Origin: Bacillota bacterium
GTDB taxonomy: Bacteria; Bacillota; Dethiobacteria; DTU022
Length of the DNA stretch: 36,301 nt
Assembly (NCBI GenBank): GCA_012797175.1
Contig: JAAZPQ010000048.1
Coordinates: 1-36,301, forward strand
Direction of reading: 5' to 3'
Every line of letters begins with the position of its first letter. Position 1 is the first letter of the stretch. Both the position numbers and the translations under genes were made by a program. The notes under the pieces are model-generated. The model saw nothing but the letters and a program-made list of their open reading frames with translations, was not told where the DNA came from and did not search any database. This document shows, one piece after another, positions 23,220 through 32,019 of this stretch.

Positions 23220-24440
23220 ATGAGTTACCTGGAGTTGGATATGAATGTTACCGAAGAGCAAACCATGTTTAAAGATACTGTCCGCAAGTTTGCCCTCGAG
23301 ACCCTGCGCCCGGCCAGCATCAAGCTGGATGCGATGAGCCCCGAAGAGGTGATCGCTCCTGATTCTATCTTGTGGGATGCTTTGAAAAAGTCATACGAAC
23401 TGGGGCTACATAAGGTTCTCATACCCGAAGAATACGGGGGGCTGGGACTTTCTCCCCTCGAAGTAAGCCTAGTCGTCGAAGAGCTGGGCTATGGGTCTTC
23501 CGGTTTTAGCCTAGCCCTGGGGCTAAGCTCATTTCCAGCCTTTCTGGCATCGATGGTCCCTTCAGACTCCCTCATTGAAAATCTGCTAGTCCCTTTCTGC
23601 GAGGATACTGAAGCAAAGATCATTGGCTGCTGGGCGATAACCGAACCGGACCACGGCTCCGATACCCTCGCCGTAGGCAGCGCCCAGTTCAAAGACCCCA
23701 ATATCGCCGGGTTGTGCCGGGCTCGCCTGGAAGGTGACGAATGGGTGATCAACGGGCAGAAATCTGCCTGGGTCTCGCTGGGCAGTATTGCCACCCACGC
23801 AATGGTTTACCTGACCATCGATCCCTCCATGGGCATGGCCGGCGGCGGTATCTGCATGGTTCCCCTCGACCTGCCCGGCGTCTCCCGGGGGAAACCCCTG
23901 AACAAAATGGGCCAAAGAGAGTTGAACCAGGGAGAAATATATTTTGATAATGTCAGGGTGCCCCAGGAGTACATGTTTGTAGATCAGGAAAGTTACGAAG
24001 CGATTACCGACATCACTCTGGCTACATGCAATGCCTACATGTCGGCTACCTTTACCGGAACGGCCCGGGCGGCCTACGAAGAAGCACTAAAATACTCTAA
24101 GGAGAGAGTCCAGGGCGGCAAGCTGCTGTTCGAACATCAGCATGTGCGCTATAAACTCTTCCACATGTTTAAAACAATTGAAGCCTGTCGTGCCCTCTCG
24201 CGAACCGCTCTTAATTACAATCTCAGCAACACGCCCCCGGCTACCGAGTACTCCATCGCGGCCAAGATATTCTGTACCGATGCTGCTTTCCAGATTGCCA
24301 GTGATGCCATCCAAATTTTTGGCGGCAATGGCGTGGCCAAAGAGTATGTCATCGAGAAGTTCTTCCGTGATGCTCGCGCCGCGATGATTGAAGATGGGTC
24401 CAACGACAGCCTGGCCATTTTTGCCAGCGAAAAATTATAA
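23220..24440 (+). CDS. Acyl-CoA dehydrogenase family protein
   Basis: This 406-residue FAD flavoprotein has the acyl-CoA dehydrogenase plan: an N-terminal helical domain (about 8-130), a middle beta domain with ITEPDHGSD and FDNVRVP, and a C-terminal helical domain ending IQIFGGNGVAKEYVIEKFFR. It oxidises acyl-CoA to enoyl-CoA, normally giving electrons to ETF. The usual catalytic glutamate sits in a YEG motif eight residues after the RDA motif. Gapless alignment here gives IEDG, so that position is Asp392, with Glu391 beside it. GGAG precedes the ATG with a 12-base gap, and an ATG at 23241 is possible. The SCPx-type thiolase begins 24 bases later. The substrate is unknown. Confidence 0.9.
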   Translation: MSYLELDMNVTEEQTMFKDTVRKFALETLRPASIKLDAMSPEEVIAPDSILWDALKKSYELGLHKVLIPEEYGGLGLSPLEVSLVVEELGYGSSGFSLALGLSSFPAFLASMVPSDSLIENLLVPFCEDTEAKIIGCWAITEPDHGSDTLAVGSAQFKDPNIAGLCRARLEGDEWVINGQKSAWVSLGSIATHAMVYLTIDPSMGMAGGGICMVPLDLPGVSRGKPLNKMGQRELNQGEIYFDNVRVPQEYMFVDQESYEAITDITLATCNAYMSATFTGTARAAYEEALKYSKERVQGGKLLFEHQHVRYKLFHMFKTIEACRALSRTALNYNLSNTPPATEYSIAAKIFCTDAAFQIASDAIQIFGGNGVAKEYVIEKFFRDARAAMIEDGSNDSLAIFASEKL

Positions 24441-24464
24441 TTATCTTTGTCGGAGGGATAGTAG

Positions 24465-25700
24465 ATGAGTAATGTCTATATAATCGGCGTGGGGATGACC
24501 AGGTTCGGCAAGTTCATAGAAAGCTCCGTCAAGGAGCTCGCTGCAGAGGCCTTTGAGAATGCTTTAAAGGATGCCGGGGTAGAGAGTAAAGAGCTGGAGG
24601 CCGCTTATGTCTCCAACTCTTTTTGGGGCATGTTTAGCGAGCAGCATTCCATACGCGGCCAGGTGATGTTGCACCCGCTCGGCATCAAGGAGATCCCCAT
24701 AGTCAATACTGAAAACGCCTGTGCCGGAGCCTCGACCGCGCTGAACCTAGCTTACACGGCCATCAAAGCCGGGCAATTTGACCTGGTCCTGGCCCTGGGT
24801 GCCGAAAAGATTAGCCACACTGACAAGATGCTCTCTTTCCGCTCTTATGCCTCCTGCCTCGATGTTGAAGAGTTCCCTAATAAGATTGGCGAGCTGATGC
24901 AGCAGGTTGAAAAGATGCCCCTGGAGATACCGGAAGAGGCCGAAAGCAGCGGAGGACGCAGTATTTTTATGGATATCTATGCCCTGGGGGCTCGCTGGCA
25001 CATGAGCCGGTACGGAAGCACCCAACGCCAGATGGCTGTAATCTCTTCAAAAAATCATGAGCATGGCGCTCTGAATCCTTATGCGCAGATTCGTAAAAAG
25101 ATGAGCGTCGAAGAGATCTTACAAGATAAAACGGTGGCCTATCCCTTTACCCGGGCCATGTGCTCGCCGGTAGGCGATGGGGCGGCGGCGGCAGTAATTT
25201 GCTCTGAAAGATTTATCAACAGATTAAGCAAGGCCCGTGCTGTCAAAATACTGGCCTCCGTCCTCGGAACCGGACGTGAAAGGCCGCTGGAAGAAGACCA
25301 TATCGGAAAGATAGTCTCCCAAAAGGCTTATGAGGCCGCCAGTTTAGGGCCGGAAGATATCGACCTGGCCGAGCTCCATGATGCCACCGCCTATGGCGAG
25401 CTGTTGCAAACCGAGGTCCTAGGATTCTGCCCGGAAGGGGAAGGGGGTCTCCTGGCCGAATCGGGGGCTACGCGGCTGGGTGGAAAGATCCCGGTAAACG
25501 TATCTGGCGGTCTAGAGTGCCGCGGCCATCCTATCGGCGCCTCCGGCCTGGCGATGGTCTACGAAGTAGTCACCCAATTGCGCGGTGAAGCCGGGCCCAG
25601 ACAGGTGGAGGGGGCCGGAATCGGCCTGACTGAAAACGGCGGCGGTTTTTTAGGCACTGAAGAGGCGGCCGCGGCGGTGCATATCTTTGAAAAAGAATAG
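24465..25700 (+). CDS. Thiolase family protein (SCPx/lipid-transfer type)
   Basis: This 411-residue thiolase-fold protein is of the SCPx-like branch rather than the FadA branch. Cys86 in NACAGAS is the acyl-accepting residue, HDATAYGE occupies the HD-containing motif, and His355 lies in SGGLECRGHPIGASG. The C-terminal motif reads LTENGGGFLG where SCPx thiolases have an HN-GLGG type segment, so the second catalytic cysteine of FadA enzymes is absent, as usual for this branch. SCPx thiolases cleave branched or steroid side-chain 3-ketoacyl-CoAs. Its partner SCP2 domain is encoded separately at the start of this cluster. GGAGGG lies about 10 bases before the ATG. Confidence 0.88.
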   Translation: MSNVYIIGVGMTRFGKFIESSVKELAAEAFENALKDAGVESKELEAAYVSNSFWGMFSEQHSIRGQVMLHPLGIKEIPIVNTENACAGASTALNLAYTAIKAGQFDLVLALGAEKISHTDKMLSFRSYASCLDVEEFPNKIGELMQQVEKMPLEIPEEAESSGGRSIFMDIYALGARWHMSRYGSTQRQMAVISSKNHEHGALNPYAQIRKKMSVEEILQDKTVAYPFTRAMCSPVGDGAAAAVICSERFINRLSKARAVKILASVLGTGRERPLEEDHIGKIVSQKAYEAASLGPEDIDLAELHDATAYGELLQTEVLGFCPEGEGGLLAESGATRLGGKIPVNVSGGLECRGHPIGASGLAMVYEVVTQLRGEAGPRQVEGAGIGLTENGGGFLGTEEAAAAVHIFEKE

Positions 25701-25735
25701 GGCAGAAAGATTGTTGTTATCCTTGCCCCCCTTTT
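25701..25735 (+). terminator. Possible terminator after the SCPx-type thiolase
   Basis: GGGCA, overlapping the stop codon, can pair with TGCCC across a long, partly structured loop, followed by CCCTTTT. It is weak and may not stop transcription into the DUF4153 gene. Confidence 0.3.
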
Positions 25736-25773
25736 GTGATATATTAGACCTGGAATTAAATTAATAAATGTTT

Positions 25774-25790
25774 GGAGGCGTAATCTTATA
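25774..25790 (+). promoter_or_regulatory. Ribosome binding site with ATA start codon
   Basis: GGAGG at 25774-25778 lies nine bases before an in-frame ATA at 25788. No ATG, GTG or TTG lies at this position. The next in-frame GTG, at 25815, has no ribosome site. This site therefore decides the start of the DUF4153 gene. Confidence 0.5.
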
Positions 25791-27563
25791 ACCACAAAAC
25801 GCGAAAAGCTGGTTGTGTTCGGTAGAACTTTTACGGCAAGGTTTTTCTCCGGTTTGCAACGTTTCCCGGAAACCCTGCTCTTCTGTACCGCTACGGTTAT
25901 AGTTCTCATATTTTTAAATCATGGTACTTCCGGTGCAAATGCGGAACTCGGCGAAAACTTGAAGCGGCTGGCCGCGGTACTGGCTCTAGGGATCCCTCTT
26001 TCTCTCTGCATTAAGATCTTCTTTGAAAGAGCGCCTTTTCTGAAAATGCCGATTAAGATACTTGTCTATCTCGCCGCCGGGGCCGGTTTGGTCCTCTACT
26101 ATCTATTCTTGCTGCAAGATTTCAACATGGTCTCCGTCTCGCGGTATGTGGCGATCAGCCTCGCTCTCTACCTGGCCTTTACCTTTATCCCTTATTTTTA
26201 TCGCCGGCCAAACTACGAGCTCTACATGATCAAACTATTTATCAGCTTTTTGGTCACCTACCTGTATGCGGCAATCCTTTTTGGCGGCCTTTCGGCAATC
26301 CTGGCCACCATTAATTATCTTTTTTCCGCCAATATTCCCGGAGCTCTTTACCTCGATATCGGGCTGGTAGTCGCTGGAATCTTCGCACCAGCCTTCTTCC
26401 TGGCAGAGATACCCGCAGGCGACCTTGATTTTGAGCCCCAAAGTTACCCTAAAGTGCTCTTTGTCCTTTTAAGCTACATCGTCATCCCGCTAATCATGGC
26501 TTACTGCGCCATCCTTTATGCTTACTTTGCCAAAATACTGGTGACGCGGCAGTGGCCCGAGATGATGGTTTCACACCTGGTCCTCTGGTACGCCCTTATC
26601 AGCACCCTGGTGATCTTCTGCACCTACCCCCTGCGCCAGGCAAACCGGTGGATTAAAACATTTATCGCTTATTTTCCAAAATTGATCCTGCCGCTGCTGG
26701 CGATGATGTTCATAGCCATGGGCATACGGATTAACGCTTACGGCATCACCGAAAACAGGTACTTTGTGCTGGCAGCGGGTCTGTGGGTTACCGGTTCCAT
26801 GCTCTATTTAATTATTTCCAAAGAACCCAGAAATGTTTATCTGCCCGCTTCGCTGGCCCTGGTGGCAATGCTATCGGTTTGCGGCCCCTGGAGCAGCTAT
26901 TCTGTTTCGGTGCTGAGCCAGAATCGCCGCTTTGAAAAAATAGCAGCCGCCCACAACCTGGTTCAGAATGGCAAAATCATAACACCGGACGAAGATCTAC
27001 CTGAAGACGCCCGCCGGGAATTAAGCTCGATTATCCTTTATTTTGAACGTTACCACGCCCTGGAAGAACTCCGGACGTTGCCCGAAGGGTTTACAACTGA
27101 CCGGATGGAAGCCTTGCTCGGGTTTCCCCTCAGTCCCGAGTACGAGTTTCCCGGCATTAAAGAATCATATTTCTCGCATACCGTTAACGCAGCGGAAGCT
27201 TTTTGGGATATCTCCGGTTTTGACTATTTCATGCAATTTTCCCCTGAGATAGAGCCAGCTTCCAGTTATCACGAAGATAATTTTGAGATATCTTATTCAC
27301 CGGAAGACCACCAGCTGCAGATCATAAGCCGTGATGAGCTAGTCTACAGGGAAAACATTGCGGAGATGGCCATACAACTGCACCGGGAAAATGCCGAAAG
27401 AGATCTATTGGCAAAAGACGAAATGACTTTTCTTGACCGCCGCGGGAATCTTCAAGTGCTCTATATATTTAAACATATCGATGGGATGGAGGATAAATCC
27501 ACAGGTGAAGTTACTATAGATTACCTGGATTTCTATCTTTTTGTCAGCCTGGAGCCGGAATAA
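25788..27563 (+). CDS. DUF4153-domain integral membrane protein
   Basis: This is a protein of about 591 residues from the ATA at 25788 (582 from the GTG at 25815). The first two thirds hold roughly ten hydrophobic segments, and the last 200 residues are hydrophilic and acidic. The segment NAYGITENRYFVLAAGLW is typical of the DUF4153 family, whose function is unknown. The residues read from the ATA (ITTKREKLVVFGRTF) look like normal family N-terminus, and the ribosome site fits only this start. It follows the lipid cluster by about 90 bases in the same direction, possibly as a separate unit, and ends at a very strong terminator. A role in envelope or lipid transport is not supported by any motif. 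Confidence 0.75.
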   Translation: MTTKREKLVVFGRTFTARFFSGLQRFPETLLFCTATVIVLIFLNHGTSGANAELGENLKRLAAVLALGIPLSLCIKIFFERAPFLKMPIKILVYLAAGAGLVLYYLFLLQDFNMVSVSRYVAISLALYLAFTFIPYFYRRPNYELYMIKLFISFLVTYLYAAILFGGLSAILATINYLFSANIPGALYLDIGLVVAGIFAPAFFLAEIPAGDLDFEPQSYPKVLFVLLSYIVIPLIMAYCAILYAYFAKILVTRQWPEMMVSHLVLWYALISTLVIFCTYPLRQANRWIKTFIAYFPKLILPLLAMMFIAMGIRINAYGITENRYFVLAAGLWVTGSMLYLIISKEPRNVYLPASLALVAMLSVCGPWSSYSVSVLSQNRRFEKIAAAHNLVQNGKIITPDEDLPEDARRELSSIILYFERYHALEELRTLPEGFTTDRMEALLGFPLSPEYEFPGIKESYFSHTVNAAEAFWDISGFDYFMQFSPEIEPASSYHEDNFEISYSPEDHQLQIISRDELVYRENIAEMAIQLHRENAERDLLAKDEMTFLDRRGNLQVLYIFKHIDGMEDKSTGEVTIDYLDFYLFVSLEPE

Positions 27564-27607
27564 GATAGATAAGTTCTCCAGCGAGCGACCCCAACCAGCC
27601 ATGGGCA

Positions 27608-27654
27608 GGCTGAGTGAATTGCGGTGCTTGGCACCGCAATTCACTCAGCCTTTT
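27608..27654 (+). terminator. Strong rho-independent terminator, perfect 20-base stem
   Basis: GGCTGAGTGAATTGCGGTGC pairs perfectly with its complement across a TTG loop, and TTTT follows. It ends the DUF4153 transcript only nine bases from the stop codon of the convergent CoA-transferase gene. Confidence 0.9.
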
Positions 27655-27659
27655 AAACG

Positions 27660-29435
27660 CTAGCGCGTAAAATAGCGCTCGGGATCAAGATAGCGCATCC
27701 GGGAAAGCTCTTCCACAGTCGGCAGCGCCAATATCTCAAGATTCGGCCAAAACTGCAGCTCCCAGCCGCACTGTTCCTTAATTTCACGAACGGCCTGTGC
27801 TTCAGTCATACCGGGCCGCTCCAGGTAGGCGGCCAGTTTTAAAATTCCGTCCACCGGGTCCTTGCGAAAGAGACCCAACTGCGAGATTACCGCCGTCACC
27901 CTCTCCCCCGGGGAGGTGATAAAGGGGACCTCCCCCACAAAACGGTGCGGGGCTTGTTCGGTTACCACGATAACCTCGTTGGCACCCGAAGCGACATCAT
28001 TGCCCCCGCCCGAGCCGACCAGGTAAAGCGAAGCGGCGGGCACCTGCGATGAGTTGATATTCCCCCGGCAATCGACCTGCGCCGCCCCCAGCACGCCGAG
28101 GCAGTGTTCCCGGTTGTTGCCGGAGACGGAACAACCGAGGATATGCAGAACATCGGTATAAAGCTGGCCTGTCGGGAAATTGCGCAGGGCAAAAACAAAG
28201 GAGTCTCCCGGTAAAGGAATATAACCGTAAAGGCCGATCTCCGCCATCAAGGCCACCTGCCGATCCTGCTCCCGAAGACTGTAGTAAGCCAGCCAGCTGG
28301 CCAGGTGAGAGGCACCAACCCCGGCGAGGATGGTATCATAACCTTGCTGCCTGGTAACCCGCTCAATCTCCCGCCCGGCCATGGCAATCATCTGCTCGGC
28401 CGCAGTCGCTGCCGACGCCGCATCCCCACCGTCATCTTCCAAAAAATAAAGCGGCCAGTCATCGATTGAAAGCTTTCCCTTCAGCGCAAAGAGACGCTCT
28501 GCACCGAGCTTCACCAGGTAACTATGGTGATCGGGACAGCTCAAAACCCACTCGTCAAGCCAGGCCTGGTAGTCCTCGGCGCTGCGGCTGGCCCGGCGGG
28601 CTGCCATGATAAAGGGGCGATCCTCGGCATAGCCCCGCTCTTCGCCGCAATGCGGAAAATGGTGATGCCCGGAAGGATGGGCTCCGAAAGGCACCTCGAC
28701 CACGGCACGTACCGCCTCCGCTGGGATACGGACATGTTCCCGGTAGCGGGAGAGCTCCGCCGCGCTAACCACCTTCTCCACGGTAACAATCGCTCCTTTG
28801 CGGGCGGCAAGAGGCCCGTAAGCGTTGCCCACAAGGGGCATATTCAAGACGGTATTCCCTTCGGGGTCGGCTAGCCAACCATGAACCAGGCTCAGGTCAG
28901 GATTTAGCGCTTTCACCAGGCCGACCGGTTCACCGGTAAAAGGATCTTCAGTCAGGGTAAAGTCGGCCAGGTTATCGGCCAGCGAACTGCCCGCCAGGGA
29001 ACGGGTCGGGAAAAAAGGTAGCCCCATCGCCCCGGCAGCCAGGCGCTGCGTCAAGGTGAGCATGCTCCACTCTTCAAATTCAACTTTACCCTCGGCAAAA
29101 GACTTCTGGATGAGGGGATTTGGTGCCGGAAAAGGATACGAATCGCCCAGGTAAGAAGCCAACACCTTTTTCACCAATCCGCCAGCTATAAAAGGGACCA
29201 GGTTGGTGCAGCTGCCGCCGTAAATAATAAAAGTAAAACCCGGGTTGCGACCCCAAAACTGGCGGATAATCTCGTAAAGCAAGGCCATGGGGTAGCCCAG
29301 CCCACTGCCGACCTGAAGCACGAAACCAGGATGAATCAGCTCCCGGACGGCTCTTGGCAGGGTGGTTACCTTCTCCCCGGTTGTACCACCGGTAGACCTG
29401 CCCAAGGCCTCTTCGACCCATGACAAACGCAACAT
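27660..29435 (-). CDS. Fused alpha/beta family-I CoA-transferase (Gct/IpdAB-like)
   Basis: This 591-residue protein joins two family-I CoA-transferase halves that are usually separate subunits. The alpha half (about 20-330) contains FIIYGGSCTNLVPF and GWLADPEGNTVLN. The beta half (about 340-591) contains ILAGVGASHLASWLAYY, then LMAEIGLYGYIPLPGD, DCRGNINSS, VGSGGGNDVASGANEVIVV and a PTVEELSRMR tail that resembles IpdB of steroid-ring degradation. Glu399 aligns with the catalytic glutamate of glutaconate CoA-transferase. Family members transfer CoA between acids; IpdAB instead hydrolyses a ring. GAGGAG precedes the ATG. It converges with the lipid cluster, a plausible functional neighbour, but its substrate is unknown. 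Confidence 0.78.
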   Translation of the reverse strand: MLRLSWVEEALGRSTGGTTGEKVTTLPRAVRELIHPGFVLQVGSGLGYPMALLYEIIRQFWGRNPGFTFIIYGGSCTNLVPFIAGGLVKKVLASYLGDSYPFPAPNPLIQKSFAEGKVEFEEWSMLTLTQRLAAGAMGLPFFPTRSLAGSSLADNLADFTLTEDPFTGEPVGLVKALNPDLSLVHGWLADPEGNTVLNMPLVGNAYGPLAARKGAIVTVEKVVSAAELSRYREHVRIPAEAVRAVVEVPFGAHPSGHHHFPHCGEERGYAEDRPFIMAARRASRSAEDYQAWLDEWVLSCPDHHSYLVKLGAERLFALKGKLSIDDWPLYFLEDDGGDAASAATAAEQMIAMAGREIERVTRQQGYDTILAGVGASHLASWLAYYSLREQDRQVALMAEIGLYGYIPLPGDSFVFALRNFPTGQLYTDVLHILGCSVSGNNREHCLGVLGAAQVDCRGNINSSQVPAASLYLVGSGGGNDVASGANEVIVVTEQAPHRFVGEVPFITSPGERVTAVISQLGLFRKDPVDGILKLAAYLERPGMTEAQAVREIKEQCGWELQFWPNLEILALPTVEELSRMRYLDPERYFTR

Positions 29436-29528
29436 TTCCCTTAGCTCCTCTCTTAAGATCTTGACCGGCGACCAAATTCATTTGAACAAGGAACTAAGGC
29501 AAACAGCTGCTGCTTTGCCAGTCTTAAG

Positions 29529-29546
29529 CGGGGGTGCTTTCCCCCG
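29529..29546. other. GC hairpin between SbcC-like and CoA-transferase genes
   Basis: CGGGGG and CCCCCG form a six-base stem with a six-base loop in the 154-base gap between two minus-strand genes. No T-tract follows on the minus strand, so termination of the SbcC-like transcript here is uncertain. Confidence 0.35.
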
Positions 29547-29589
29547 GCTACAGGTAAATTGATAAACCTACCATAATAATAGACGACCG

Positions 29590-32019
29590 CTAGAGCGTCA
29601 TCTTCATGATATTCCCGCCCAGCAGTTCTGCCGTGGCCGGATCACAGGTGGTGATAATCAGCTGTTTTTCGCGAGCAAACTCTTGCAACACTTCGGCCGC
29701 TTGCGCTTTTCTCTCCGGGTCCAGATTCACCAGGGGATCATCCATGACCATGAAGCCGGCGGCATCTTCAAGCAGGTATTCGGCTACGGCCAGCCGCAGC
29801 GCCAGGGCCACCCCGCCGGCGGTACCGGTAGAGAGCAGCTCTACCGGCAGCGGCTCCCCGGCAGCTCGAACAATGCTCCCGGGGACCACCCCATCCAGTT
29901 CGGCGGTAGTATAGCGGCCGCCGGTCACCGGGCCGAGATAACGGGCAAAGGAGCGGGCCAGCGGTTCGAAAGTATCACTGTCCAGCTCTTCTTTCAATGC
30001 TTGAACCTCTGCCGCCACGACCAGAAGCGCCCGGGCTTCTTCTTTCAGCCGGATCAGCGCAGTTTCACTGAGGCGGAAAGCCTCCTCCAGCTCTTCGGCG
30101 GATTCTTCCGGCAGCTCGTTGCGAACCTTCTCCAGCTCGAACTGCAATGAGACTACAGCACCTTGCAAGCTCTCTTTAAGTTTGCGCAGCTCTTTCAACC
30201 GGGCCATAAACTCATCGGCAGAAGCAAAGCCCTCCGGAAGGAGAGCCAGGGTTTTTAGCTCGGCCGTAACCTTCCCAGCTTCTCTCTCCAACTCGCCAAG
30301 CCGCCCGGCCAGCTCTTCCGGGCTGCCGTGCTCCGCCGCCCATTCCTCAATTTTCTCCTGCTCCACAGTAAGCGTATTCTCCTCGACGGCGATAGATCTG
30401 CTTAAGGCTATAATCTCATTTTGGATCACCTGGGGATCGCGCATCTCTCTTTCTGCAGGTAGCAACGATACCTCGTGCTCCAGCTCAGAAAAAGAGATAT
30501 CCCCGAGGAGTCCCTCCAGCCTGGCCCCAAGGCCTTCCCACTCCCGTTCCAGATTCTTGCGTCGGCCAAGAGTGCTTTCAGCCGCAGTGAGATCTTTAAG
30601 CGCAAGAGATTTTAGCCTATCCGCCAGGGATTTTTCTGCCTCACGAATTTCGCAAAGCAAGGCCTCGACATCACCTTCACCCGACTGTAACTCAAGCGAC
30701 CAATCGGCGCTCTCTAGAAGCAGCCGCCCTGCCCCCTCGAAGAACGCTTCCTGCTCTATCTCCTTGATCTCAGGCTGTTCCAGGCCCAAGGTGACCTTCA
30801 ACTGCTGGGGGTTGCGGGTGGTAAAGTGCACCTTTAGCTTCATGGCCCCGACCACTGCCCTGAGCTCGCCGGCTTTCTTCTGCTTATCCTTTAGGTAGTG
30901 CAGATCAGCATCGCTGATCTTGGCCAGTTCAGAAAGCTCTTTTTCTTTTTCAATAATTTGATCATGTATCGGCCGGGCCTTGTGCAGCAGTTCACGCTGC
31001 TGCCGTGCGGCCAGCTGCTCTTTCGCCTTTTGAAGCTCTCCTTGAAGAGTAGCAAGGCGGAGACGCTCCTTCTCCAGATGCTTCTGCAACTGGGTAATAC
31101 TGCCCACGGCGGCAGGCCATCTGACCAGAAGATCTTTCTTGTCAGAGATCTTATGTTCGAGCAGCTGCAATTTCGGCTCTAGCTCACCCCGCCGGCGGAT
31201 ATCGTCTTCCAGGTTAAGCATCTCTTGCAGCCGGCCAGTGATCTGCTTCTTCTTGGCAACAGTTTCTTCCAGCTGCCCCGCTAGATCGCTGTACTCTTTT
31301 TCCAGATCGCGGGCCTGCTGCAGCCGGCGGCGCAGGGTCTCACTCTCATAGTAAGCACCCAGCAAACACCCTACCCCTCGTTGGTAAGGGTTGTCAATTC
31401 CACGGTTGTTCTTCGGGCCATCTCGCTCCAGGTCCCAGTTTTGCAGCAGCTCTTCGTGGGCCTTTGCAATGGCCGCCTCCAGCTCTTCAAGTGAAACGCC
31501 GCCGGCTTCAATCACCGCTTTCCTCAGTATTTTGGATACCGTTCGCGATGCCTCACCGTCAACGCGCAACCTTTCCAGGGTACGCTCCATCTCGTCCTGG
31601 CGGGCAAAAAGCACCGCCTGGTATGTGCCGCGGCCATAACAAAGCGCCTTTTGAAGACGCTCCCGGATCTCGGCGAGGTTGTTAATCTCAGCGCCGCTCT
31701 CCAGGAGCAAGCGGGACTCCTTTATCTCGCCCCAAGAGCAGCTGTAGGTACAGCGCTCTCCGCTGCGGTCGGTAAAGCGCAAGCTAACCCGGGCGGTATC
31801 ACCGCCAGGATGAGGCAGGCAACGGACCAAAAAACTCTTCCAATCCTCGGAGTTCTTTCTTAGATCAGGCGGCAAAAACAGCGCCGCAAAAAGAGCGTTT
31901 ACCAGAGTGCTCTTCCCCGCTTCATTGGGCCCGAGGACCACGTTAAGCCCCGGTTTAAAGCAATAGCGGCGATCGCTAAAACCGCCGAATGGGGCAAGCC
32001 TGACCTCTTCGATAATCAT
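29590..32019 (-). CDS. SbcC/Rad50-like (YhaN-type) AAA ATPase
   Basis: This 809-residue SMC-like ATPase has the Walker A GPNEAGKST at 30-38 near the N-terminus. Long coiled-coil stretches fill about 200-650. The C-terminal lobe has the signature LSTGTAGGVALALRLAV and Walker B FMVMDDPLVNLDPER. I see no CxxC zinc hook in the coiled-coil apex, unlike Rad50/SbcC and as in YhaN-type proteins. With its SbcD-like partner it would process DNA ends or hairpins in repair. Its ATG overlaps the partner's stop by four bases (ATGA), so the pair is translationally coupled. Confidence 0.88.
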   Translation of the reverse strand: MIIEEVRLAPFGGFSDRRYCFKPGLNVVLGPNEAGKSTLVNALFAALFLPPDLRKNSEDWKSFLVRCLPHPGGDTARVSLRFTDRSGERCTYSCSWGEIKESRLLLESGAEINNLAEIRERLQKALCYGRGTYQAVLFARQDEMERTLERLRVDGEASRTVSKILRKAVIEAGGVSLEELEAAIAKAHEELLQNWDLERDGPKNNRGIDNPYQRGVGCLLGAYYESETLRRRLQQARDLEKEYSDLAGQLEETVAKKKQITGRLQEMLNLEDDIRRRGELEPKLQLLEHKISDKKDLLVRWPAAVGSITQLQKHLEKERLRLATLQGELQKAKEQLAARQQRELLHKARPIHDQIIEKEKELSELAKISDADLHYLKDKQKKAGELRAVVGAMKLKVHFTTRNPQQLKVTLGLEQPEIKEIEQEAFFEGAGRLLLESADWSLELQSGEGDVEALLCEIREAEKSLADRLKSLALKDLTAAESTLGRRKNLEREWEGLGARLEGLLGDISFSELEHEVSLLPAEREMRDPQVIQNEIIALSRSIAVEENTLTVEQEKIEEWAAEHGSPEELAGRLGELEREAGKVTAELKTLALLPEGFASADEFMARLKELRKLKESLQGAVVSLQFELEKVRNELPEESAEELEEAFRLSETALIRLKEEARALLVVAAEVQALKEELDSDTFEPLARSFARYLGPVTGGRYTTAELDGVVPGSIVRAAGEPLPVELLSTGTAGGVALALRLAVAEYLLEDAAGFMVMDDPLVNLDPERKAQAAEVLQEFAREKQLIITTCDPATAELLGGNIMKMTL

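Noticed and set aside
30119..30898. Long serine-rich plus-strand ORF across the SbcC-like gene
   Set aside because: It is antisense to a coiled-coil coding region; its low-complexity serine-rich translation is typical of a shadow frame.
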